Shown here piece by piece: positions 9,228 through 17,425 of a stretch of 21,302 nucleotides of DNA. The notes under the pieces were generated by a model. The model ran no database searches and was not told the DNA's origin. It was given only the letters and a program-made list of their open reading frames with translations. Both the position numbers and the translations under genes were made by a program. Every line of letters starts with the position of its first letter. The stretch's first letter is position 1. Source of the stretch: Basidiobolus heterosporus B8920 (Eukaryota; Basidiobolomycota; Basidiobolomycetes; Basidiobolales; Basidiobolaceae); contig JNET01031435.1 of assembly GCA_000697455.1 (NCBI GenBank), forward strand, positions 1 through 21,302, read 5' to 3'.

Positions 9228-9740
9228 ATATTGATCATATATAGCCAGGATTCAGCAAGCAGCCCACGAAACACCCGGCCACCGACTTTTCTCTACTTTT
9301 CTTTACTTTTCTCTGCAGTAGTCATAGCTGACCGCCGATAATTGCAATTAGTCAAGATAAGGGAAACTCAAGTATACCACTAAACTGAAACAATGTGACA
9401 AAATATCCTTATTCAAGTTGTCGATCATTCTCTAGGATTTCTGATGATTTCGCCTAGATTTGCAGGTTTGAAGTGTGTTACAAACCTCAATTGAGATTTT
9501 AAAACCCGACAAATCCATTTTGTGTTTTTAGTATATAATGGAAACCAGGTATCAAATCAGATTCATAGGTTTTGCTTACTGTTATCTACATCTGTATAGT
9601 GCATATCTTTTCAACACAAATCCTTTTGACCCTTATTTTAATTCTTACTTTAATCCATACTATTGTAAATTCACTATCTCAAGACTCGGCCTTCTCTGAA
9701 GCTCACTTTAGTATTACTAGTTCTCCTTATCAAACCCACA

Positions 9741-12700
9741 ATGGCATTCCAACACGAATACCATGGCATGCCACTCCCACCACGTCAACCAGCCTTTCCG
9801 TATGTAAATCATGAGCCTGAGCGTACCCGTCGCCATGGTGTTTATGGATTCAACCTGAATCAATACGACAATCAATATTTTATGCAACCGCCACACCCGA
9901 CTAGAGGTCCTCCTGAACCAGTTTTGTATGACAATATTGCAGGCGGAATGCCACCAGATCATTTTCAAGAGCACTTTGCCCAGTTAAATACGCCCCACGA
10001 AGAATCAGATGCTTACTCTAGCTACCCTTTACGAATGCCTGATCCTTCAGATTACATATCCAATAACAGCCTATCTTCCTACCCTTTTGTACCGAATCCA
10101 TATCATACACCAGAGTATGAACAAGCTAATTTTATGGCCATTCCGGATCCAAATGGTAATTTGGTCCCAACAGATTCACTTCAGAGCATTCTCTTATTCT
10201 TCGTTTAGATTATCAGACTCCGTGGGTTGATATAGACCCGTACGATCCAGAACTCTTGCCTGCAGTAAGAGAAGAATTACTTCAATATCTACAAAGTAAA
10301 CACAATATCACTCAGGCAGATGAGTATCGTAACTGCTTCAGCGGCTCTGAGCTAGTGGTAAGTTAGGAGCTTGGTAAATGGATCTTCTAGTGGCTTAAAT
10401 TAACTGTTGGGACGGTAGGATGCAATCTGTTTAATCTGTGGTGCTCGAAGAGATACGGCACTGACTCTTGGACGAGTACTTCAAGAGAATGTGGTTTTTC
10501 AACACGTTAGCTCAGAAAATCGGAGTTTGATGGACAATAACCAGGAATTCTACAAACTTTGCATTCCAGCTTCTGAAGAGAGTTCCAATATTTCACCTGA
10601 GGTCGAGGCCGAGCCAGAGCCAGAGCCAGAACCCATTAGCGATTCTGCCCAAGCAGATAATGAGGAGCTTGATGTTGCACCCGAACAAGAAGATCCATCT
10701 GCTCAACAAGCTGTGGATAATCAAGTAAGAACACGCTCATTTCTTTATCTAGATTTACGAGATACTGATCAACATCAATGCCAGCCATCGGATGTTCCTC
10801 TTTATACAAGAGCTAGCGTCTTGCGGCAACCCACTGAGCTAGTTCGGCAATCCACCAACGAGGTAAGCTCAGTGAAAGGCATTGCCTGTCATGTGTATTA
10901 AATCATTTGCATCGCTAGTATGAGAATATGTGGATAGCCTCTGTATCTAAGGAAATCGTCGAGACACTGAGTGACAAAGAAAGAAACCGCCAAATCGCCA
11001 TATTCGAGATTATCTACACGGAAGAGGAGTACCTACGCGATCTGAAACTATACGATTCGGTGGGTAGATCGTTATGATATTCACTCCACATATTCAGAAA
11101 CTAAGTGATCTTTGGACCAATCTAGTTGTTTATCGAGCCACTCCGTGCCTCTCATATCTTCAATGCTGAAAAGACTGAGCGATTCATCGAAGATGTGTTC
11201 ATCAACTATCAAGACTTGCAGCATGTCCATGAGGAGATGCTGGCTGCTCTAAAAGAACGCCAAACAGAGAAACCAATAGTCGAGATGATTGGGGATGTGG
11301 CGGTTCAGTTCATTGAAAAATTTGAGCCATACATTCGATTCAGTACTGGCTCCATCATTACAGGGCGTGCTTTAAAGAATGAACGCGAACACTCTTCTGC
11401 GTTGGAAAGCTTCCTAGATGTACGAAGAATTCTTTGTAAACCATATGTTGATTAATTAAATCTCAACCCAGTTCATTTCTAAAGGAGTGCCAGAAGAAGC
11501 CAGAGGCTCGCAAGCTACCTATGGAAAGCTTCTTGTCCAGACCCACTTCAAGAATTGCCCGGTACCCTCTACTTCTGGATCGAGTATTAAAGTACACACC
11601 ACAGAGTAGCGTGGATCGCCAGATGCTAGTCAGCGCCATCGACTCTATCAAGGCATTCTTGACCAAACTCAACGATGAGACGGGTCGTGCAGAAAATCGG
11701 CTGAGATTACAAGAGATTGAAGACAAGATTGACTTCAAATCCGACTACTTTGTGGTAAGTAATGAGATGGTCTCCTTGGCCTAACGCTAGCCCTAACCTT
11801 AGCCCTAACCCTTTTCCCTGTCCCTTAACATCTTCAACAGGATCTGAAGCTCAACGACCCTGATCGTCAGCTGATACGTGAAGGTGTGCTGAAGAGCGAT
11901 AGTGGCCAGAGCGTGAGGTTGATTCTGTTTGACCATGTCCTGTTGCTTACCAAGGAGAAAAAATCCTTCACTACCGGGAACATCGCGTATCGGGTTTACG
12001 CTAGGGTAAGAGGTTAAACATGTGTATTCACAATGAGCAGTTACTAACCACTGTTTGTGTGTGTGATCTAGCCCATCCCCCTCGAATTCCTAACCCTACA
12101 AGCGCACTCAGACTCCCCAGCCGCTCTAAACGAAGAAGCCGCTAAACCTGCGTGCCAATTCGATATCATAAACTTGAGCAGATGGGGAGGAAGGTACACT
12201 CTGACTGCTAGTTCGCCTGCTGAGCTCAAACAATGGTTCAGCAAAATCCAGGAACAGCAGACCAAATGTATGTGCAAACGACTTCGAATCTTCGACCTTG
12301 TTACCGTTTCAGACCATCAATTCACTTCAAGAACAAGCCCCGGGTATTGTAGCGCTGAATGTACCAGTTCCTCTCGTGAGTAAATTGGCATAACTAGCTT
12401 TCTCCACCGCATGATGCTTACATGAAATCTTTCCATCAACAGTCACTCGTGATGGCAGAAGAAGGATCATCATCGGAGCAACGGATGGCTTGTATTCTGG
12501 ATTCGAAGGAGATTCAAACAACTTCCGACGAATTCTATCGCTTGACCAAGTCAAACAGGTAGAAATCATCGAAGAAATCGGAATGGTTATTATTCTCCAA
12601 GGTTTGAGTGCTCTTTATTCTCTGGATCGTGGATCCTATTTGTCTAAAGGTGATGTTGTTTGTAGACAAGCTACTACTAGCTTATTCCATCGATATGCTC

Positions 12701-13680
12701 GATGACCCCGACTTCTGGCCTAATCGACATGGTCAGAAACTGGCCTCGCACGTGAGCTATTTCAGCGTTGGCCACTGTGATGGAAAACTACTCGTCGTGA
12801 TCATGAAGTCGAAGGGATTAAAGTCGTATTTCAAGGCTCTTGAAGCAGTCTCACTGAGGGAAACCCCAAGGATAAAGGGGAAATTGTTGTTTCAACGCAA
12901 CGGATTCGGTCTTAGATTGTTTAAGGAATTCTACATCGGAGCTGAGTCGTCCTCTGTCCAGTTCTTAACTAAGAAGCTATATGTCGTATGTCCCAAAGGT
13001 TTTGAAATCGTTAACCTAGAAGCACTTCACCTCAACAAAAGTAAGAGTTCCCTTTTCACTTTTGCACTTGATGATACTGATCAAAGACTTTTAGGCATCC
13101 CTGATCTGAGTGATGAGACACAATTTGGCTTCCTCAATAGACGGGAACATTGTAAGCCAATAGCCATGTTTCCACTTAATAGTCAAGAATTCATTCTTTG
13201 TTACAGCGGTGAGTAAAGATTCGTTTAAGCCTTTCTCTTGAACATGTTTATTAATGAGAACAGAATTTGCTTTCCATTTGGACAATCTTGGACGCCGTAC
13301 ACGCCCCAATCTACTGATCGAATGGGAAGGACAACCGAAACAAGTTGGTAAGTAGAGAAATTACAGAACCTAGGGAGAATTGGTTTTAAAGTGCTTTGCT
13401 CAACTCCATTATAGCGCTTTACGGGCATTATATCCTTGCGTTTGATCAGTCTTTCATAGAAATTCGTAACGCCGAAACTGGTGAATTAGTTCAGATTATT
13501 ACCGGACAAAACATTCATTATTTGAATCCTGGTACACATAAAGATTGCATTCACCTTGCCATGGAACCTACACGCAGTGAGCAATATATGTTCCGACTTG
13601 TATCGACTTCCCCCACTGCATCTCAAGGGGATCCCTTCCAGTCAATCGATCCACTAGTTCGGAGGATCTCGGAATTTTAA
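9741..13680 (+). CDS. ROM2: Rho1 guanine-nucleotide exchange factor, Rom2/Rgf1 type (DEP-DH-PH-CNH)
   Basis: Thirteen exons give 1062 aa: 9741-10155, 10209-10357, 10419-10862, 10919-11059, 11126-11419, 11485-11754, 11841-12005, 12072-12267, 12313-12375, 12443-12601, 12666-13208, 13264-13347 and 13415-13680. All phases close. Residues 1-140 are Pro/Tyr/Asn-rich and disordered. A DEP domain lies at about 150-245 (NCFSGSELV, LTLGRVLQENVVF, FYKLC), then an acidic linker with an EP repeat. The DH domain is at about 350-565 (FEIIYTEEEYLRDL, SRPTSRIARYPLLL, the classical last helix). The PH domain follows to about 690 and a CNH domain from about 710 to the end (GATDGLYSGF, EFAFHLDNLGRR). This order is specific to fungal Rom1/Rom2/Rgf proteins, which activate Rho1 at the plasma membrane in the cell-wall integrity pathway. 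Exon 3 contains a 60-nt stop-free stretch, 10725-10784, bounded by GTAAGA and CCAG, that may be a further intron; removing it leaves 1042 aa. Confidence 0.92.
11781..11811. repeat. Degenerate telomere-like array inside a RhoGEF intron
   Basis: Five six-base units stay in exact register: CTAACG, CTAGCC, CTAACC, TTAGCC, CTAACC, plus one extra C. They lie inside the 86-nt intron 11755-11840, the longest of this gene. The units also carry CTAAC, the usual fungal branch-point core, so some may take part in splicing. Confidence 0.75.
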
Positions 13681-13752
13681 TCCCAAAACCCAATATTTCT
13701 GTAAATTTACTGGTAACTTACCCTTTCTGTGTTGATCATTGACTAATTTATG

Positions 13753-13758
13753 AATAAA
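13753..13758 (+). terminator. AATAAA signal of the RhoGEF gene
   Basis: AATAAA lies 73 nt after the RhoGEF stop codon, and a second AATAAA follows a few bases later. Only 177 nt separate this stop from the next gene's ATG. Confidence 0.5.
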
Positions 13759-13857
13759 TCAATAAACAAAAACGAAAGCAAAATATTCTCAGACAAATTC
13801 CAAGAACGTGAGGGAATTGGATTTATTTTCTCCTAGACTTCATTTAGAAATCTCATC

Positions 13858-15003
13858 ATGACCGCCTCGGCAAATGAAACAAGTAAGCCAGTAGCAGAAA
13901 AACCTATGGCATCCGAAATAAACGACAAGCTAAAGGATCTAAGTATCTCTGAAAGCCATAAGAAGACTGATTCTACAGCGAGTGAGAAAGCTCCACCACC
14001 GAAGAAAAAAGTACTCAAAAAGAAAGCGAGTCCCTCTAGAGCCAAGAAATTCCTGGGAAAAGATCCAGAGCAAGGTATATCGTACTTTCTACACCTTGAG
14101 GGAACAATGTTTCTTACCCAACCATTCCTCATCCATAGAGATCCTTAACGCCATCCAAATCGCTTGCAACGACAGCTTTCAACTTCCAGAATTTCGGGAA
14201 ATTTTACAAAACATCAAAGCCCTCTTTTACAATCGGGACTATGATGGAGTGTTTGGTACACCGGAGCACCTTCCTGTATATGCTGCGCAATATATACCGG
14301 CTAGGGCTCTTTGCTACTACAATCTGTTCAGTAAAGAGCCAGAGCTGCTAGCTATCTTGAGTAAAAAGTCAAAACTCTATTGTATGGGGGCAGGTTCCGG
14401 AAGTGAGTTGGTTGGAATATCAGCAGCAATGTTACATGCGCCTTCAGATCAACAGGAGATCGTTTGTCATACACAGGATATTGCCGATTGGAGTGCCGTG
14501 CTGGAAGACTTGGAAACCACCATTCGTCAACGGTGGGGCTTGGAGGAAAACCATTTAAGATGCGAATTTTCTATGGGAAGTGTATTGGAGACTACACCCC
14601 AGCTCGAAGAACAATTTCAGCAGGCCGACTTAATCACCGCCATGTTCGTGATGAACGAGTTATTCGTCACCAAAAAGCGAGCAATGGACATGATCACTTT
14701 ATTAATCAAGAACATGCGAAAAGGCACACATCTACTGGTAAGTCAAACTATCGCCTCGTCCCTATTATCATGGTTACCTTTGTCTAACTACGAGCATAGA
14801 TCGTGGATTCGGCTGGATCATTCTCTAACCTGAAGGTCGGTGAGCGAACATACATGATCTACATGTTGTTTGATGCTTTAAAGAACCACTTTGAGCCAGT
14901 CATCAGTGACAATGCAAGATGGTACCGGTATCCCAACCACCTCAGTTATCCTCTCGACCTGAATAACATGCGTTTCTTCGTCCGCCTCTACAAGAAACTT
15001 TGA
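13858..15003 (+). CDS. BMT6: 25S rRNA (uridine-N3)-methyltransferase, Bmt6 type
   Basis: Three exons, 13858-14074, 14139-14737 and 14800-15003, give 339 aa; the introns are 64 and 62 nt. Residues 1-72 are a Lys-rich, disordered extension (PPPKKKVLKKK), probably for nucleolar targeting. The SAM-binding motif I is MGAGSGSELVGI, with GAGSGSE at residues 156-162. DLITAMFVMNELF and GTHLL, then IVDSAGSFS, are the later Rossmann strands. The C-terminal block NMRFFVRLYKK matches the end of yeast Bmt6, as does the serine/glycine SAGS motif. Yeast Bmt6 methylates one uridine (U2843) of 25S rRNA in the nucleolus. The start ATG at 13858 lies shortly after an in-frame stop, and no better upstream start exists. 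The ribosomal protein gene RPL33 follows on the same strand 290 nt away. Confidence 0.85.
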
Positions 15004-15014
15004 ATTGTAACAAT

Positions 15015-15020
15015 AATAAA
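15015..15020 (+). terminator. AATAAA signal of BMT6
   Basis: AATAAA occurs only 12 nt after the BMT6 stop codon, which would give a very short 3' UTR. No other AATAAA is seen before the RPL33 start. Confidence 0.4.
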
Positions 15021-15293
15021 CCATCTATAGAAACATCAAGAGCGATACATCAAATTCCATGCTATCATTGGTAGAAACTGCCACTCTCATACGATCATCA
15101 TCGTAGCTCGAGTTTTTTCATTCTAGCATGAGATCAACCCCAGCCAATCATGATGTATCTGCCCTGATCATGAAAAAAATCCGATCCCTTTTTTTTTGTC
15201 GACGGCCTGGGTCAAGGCATATAGTCAAGTTGACAGTCTCGGTATAGAATTCTCTTTCTTTCGTTCTTTACACACGTAAACGTTGAACTCACA

Positions 15294-15822
15294 ATGAGCC
15301 AACCTGTTCGGTTAGTATACTTTTTTTGTCGTTCATCTTAGTTTGAGGCATATGAGGAGGTTGATGTGATAGTAGTTGTCTATAAGAGTATCGCTGATTT
15401 TGTGGAATCCATCCATCTTCCTTGCCGTCATGCAGACTCGATATTTCAGGAATTTCTTTGATGAGCATCCACCCAACTTTGAAGATAGATTCTAACAGTT
15501 TTATGCTTATTCCAGTCTTTACTCCAAGGGCCGTGTTCTAGGCTTCAAGCGCGCCAAGCGTAACCAAAGAACCAACACTTCTCTCATCCAACTCGAGAAC
15601 GTCGCCACCAAGGAAGACACCCAATTCTACCTTGGCAAACGTGTTGCCTACGTTTACCGTGCTAAGCGTGAGATCAATGGCTCCAAAGTCCGCGTTATCT
15701 GGGGTCGCGTTACTCGTCCCCACGGTAACTCTGGTGTTGTCAAGGCTAAATTCCGTTCCAACTTGCCTCCTCACAGCTTTGGTGCTAGCGTTCGTGTTAT
15801 GATGTACCCATCCCGTGTTTAA
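15294..15822 (+). CDS. RPL33: 60S ribosomal protein eL33 (L35Ae family)
   Basis: A 17-nt first exon (15294-15310, MSQPV plus two bases of Arg) joins across a 205-nt intron (donor GTTAGT, acceptor TTCCAG) to 15516-15822. The product is 107 aa, the same length as yeast Rpl33. Recognisable blocks are [40 protein letters not shown] and the ending [15 protein letters not shown]. The protein sits on the large subunit and binds rRNA. An intron right after the first few codons is typical of fungal ribosomal protein genes. The intron is the longest in the window. The promoter has a T9 tract at about 15190, a common nucleosome-excluding element of such genes. Confidence 0.97.
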
Positions 15823-15870
15823 ATATCCTCATGTTATTCAATTTACAGCATGACATCTTGCCTTCGCTTG

Positions 15871-15876
15871 AATAAA
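15871..15876 (+). terminator. AATAAA signal of RPL33
   Basis: AATAAA lies 49 nt after the RPL33 stop codon. Confidence 0.5.
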
Positions 15877-16019
15877 ACCATTAAAATCTATTCCTATTCC
15901 TTACACAGTCATATAGAAGCTGTAAACAACCTCACAGTAGATTTATTTTGATTGGATAGGTAAACACTGATGCAAACATTAAAATGGGCAGGCAGTGAAC
16001 AACGCTACTTGGCTTAGAC

Positions 16020-17102
16020 ATGAACATACTCAAGACGCTAGGTATACGGCTGCTGTCTGACTTCTTGACCGACAAGGCTGCATCGAGATCAAAACAGGCT
16101 CTTTACCAGTCTTATGGTGCGCTACTATTACCTCTACTGCCAACGATATTTCAGTACTGGGCACTCCAGCAACGAAAAACCAAGAATACCTTACGTGGAA
16201 TCACGTTCTCCGCCTTGGCATTACAGGGTTGGATTTGCGTGACTTTTGCGCCAAAAGGATTTTTCGCCAATCTTATACTAAAGGGAGGAAGTTTGTTCGT
16301 TTCCTATCGAGTCTTCAAACTTGGAGTATTAAATCCACTTTCCTCGAAGAAGAAGATAAGTTTTATGGAGTATTATCGTCTTGTGTTTACACTCTCCGCT
16401 AAGAGACCACGCAACAAGAGAGGCTTTTTATGGTATTTTGTGAAGATTTTTGTTCAGTATTTATTGGCAAATCTGATTCATCTTTATTTTCGCTATCAAC
16501 CACCTCAGACTGGCCTAACTATACGCTCTCTGTTGTCACTAAAGCAGCCAGAGTTGGCCGTCCAGCAATATCTCTATCTACTACTTTTATGCCTATATAT
16601 ATCCATATACCATTTCATTCTAGTATATCCCTGGTGTCTCTTGACCGGTTCACAATACTCTGCACTCTTCGATTTTCCCTTATTCCCCCTAAAACCCAAG
16701 GATCTTTGGAGTGTAAGGTGGAATAAAAGGTTTCACCAGAATATTCGCCGCCATATTCTAGGATTTATCAACAAGACAACAAATATCAAAAGGGACACCT
16801 CCAAAGGAAAGTCGAATGTTTGTCTTCTACTTGGAACTCTCAGCTTTTTTGTATTGTTCGTTTTGCCCAAAATACTGGCCATGTCTGAGTCGAAGTCCTT
16901 GTCTACTCTAGAGAATCCTATCCTGACCCATGGTGCCACGATTGGTGTACAAATGGGTCTGGAGCAAATCTTAGGAAAGAATGTACTCCCTGAAAGGGTC
17001 AACAATCTAATATCCAACACGTTCCTTGCCTGGAGTGCCCCCCTTCTAGTTGCCCCCTTAAATAGTGTGGTTGATATGTGCGCACCACCGATGCTCTTCT
17101 AA
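16020..17102 (+). CDS. MBOAT / wax-synthase-like multi-pass membrane protein
   Basis: A single exon encodes 360 aa with about seven or eight hydrophobic segments. The best family mark is FDFPLFPLKPKDLWSVRWNK at about residues 218-237: the pattern of Phe-Asp, Pro-Leu-Phe, then Asp/Phe-Trp and Arg-Trp is the signature of fungal and plant wax-synthase-domain acyltransferases (membrane-bound O-acyltransferases of the ER). These enzymes move an acyl group to an alcohol or sterol. Family members have a catalytic His in a later helix (about FLxSGLxH). The matching helix here seems to read CLLLGTLSFFV, with Ser where His is expected, but this alignment is by eye. The substrate is unknown. The gene has no introns, although its neighbours carry many. 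The start ATG at 16020 gives a hydrophilic-hydrophobic start without a cleavable signal. Confidence 0.62.
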   Translation: MNILKTLGIRLLSDFLTDKAASRSKQALYQSYGALLLPLLPTIFQYWALQQRKTKNTLRGITFSALALQGWICVTFAPKGFFANLILKGGSLFVSYRVFKLGVLNPLSSKKKISFMEYYRLVFTLSAKRPRNKRGFLWYFVKIFVQYLLANLIHLYFRYQPPQTGLTIRSLLSLKQPELAVQQYLYLLLLCLYISIYHFILVYPWCLLTGSQYSALFDFPLFPLKPKDLWSVRWNKRFHQNIRRHILGFINKTTNIKRDTSKGKSNVCLLLGTLSFFVLFVLPKILAMSESKSLSTLENPILTHGATIGVQMGLEQILGKNVLPERVNNLISNTFLAWSAPLLVAPLNSVVDMCAPPMLF

Positions 17103-17425
17103 ACAATGGGTTCTTGAATGATCAACATTGTCAATTACTCTGCCTAATCCAAAATAGACATTTAGCCAAGGTGTACCCTAGATTCTTATACAAATAAACA
17201 CAACTCTGAGGGTTACTAATCATCAAAAGGAATCTTACGCAACTGGTGATGTCATCAGATTCCTACAACTCAATAAGGACTTGAAAATTTCCATACCGCC
17301 CTAAGTATTCAGGTAAAGAAAGGTGGTATATGCCCACGTCCAAAGTTTTCTAGTCAGCAACTCCAAGTACCTAAAAAGTCCATATCCCAACAACCAACCA
17401 AATTTTCTCAAGAACTTCAGATTCA
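17103..17425. other. Interval between the MBOAT-like gene and NPL4
   Basis: These 323 nt hold an AATAAA at 17193-17198 for the upstream gene and then the NPL4 promoter. I see no other feature. Confidence 0.5.
17193..17198 (+). terminator. AATAAA signal of the MBOAT-like gene
   Basis: AATAAA lies 91 nt after the stop codon, in line with the other plus-strand genes. Confidence 0.45.

Larger units (their letters stand above)
8918..9740. promoter_or_regulatory. 0.8-kb interval: lipase 3' flank and RhoGEF promoter
   Basis: No gene is seen. The interval holds a 13-nt tandem duplication (9168-9193), a direct repeat of GGCCAAWACCTG (9197-9208 and 9216-9227), an inverted half of the same motif (GGCCAGGTTTT, from about 9109), and a pyrimidine tract with CTTTTCTCTA / CTTTTCTTTA steps near 9286-9316. 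These sit 420-630 nt upstream of the RhoGEF ATG and are the best promoter candidates for it. Confidence 0.5.

Noticed and set aside
9572-9814. 80-codon plus-strand open frame before the RhoGEF
   Set aside because: It overlaps the RhoGEF start in another frame and has leader-like hydrophobic composition only by chance.
12313-12375. Alternative frame of RhoGEF exon 9 reading TINSLQEQAPG
   Set aside because: It looks plausible alone, but its phase does not join to either neighbour; the other frame joins to both and leads into the CNH domain.
15311-15515. Box C/D snoRNA in the RPL33 intron
   Set aside because: TGATGA is present but no CTGA D box follows it at a suitable place, and the terminal stem is not seen.
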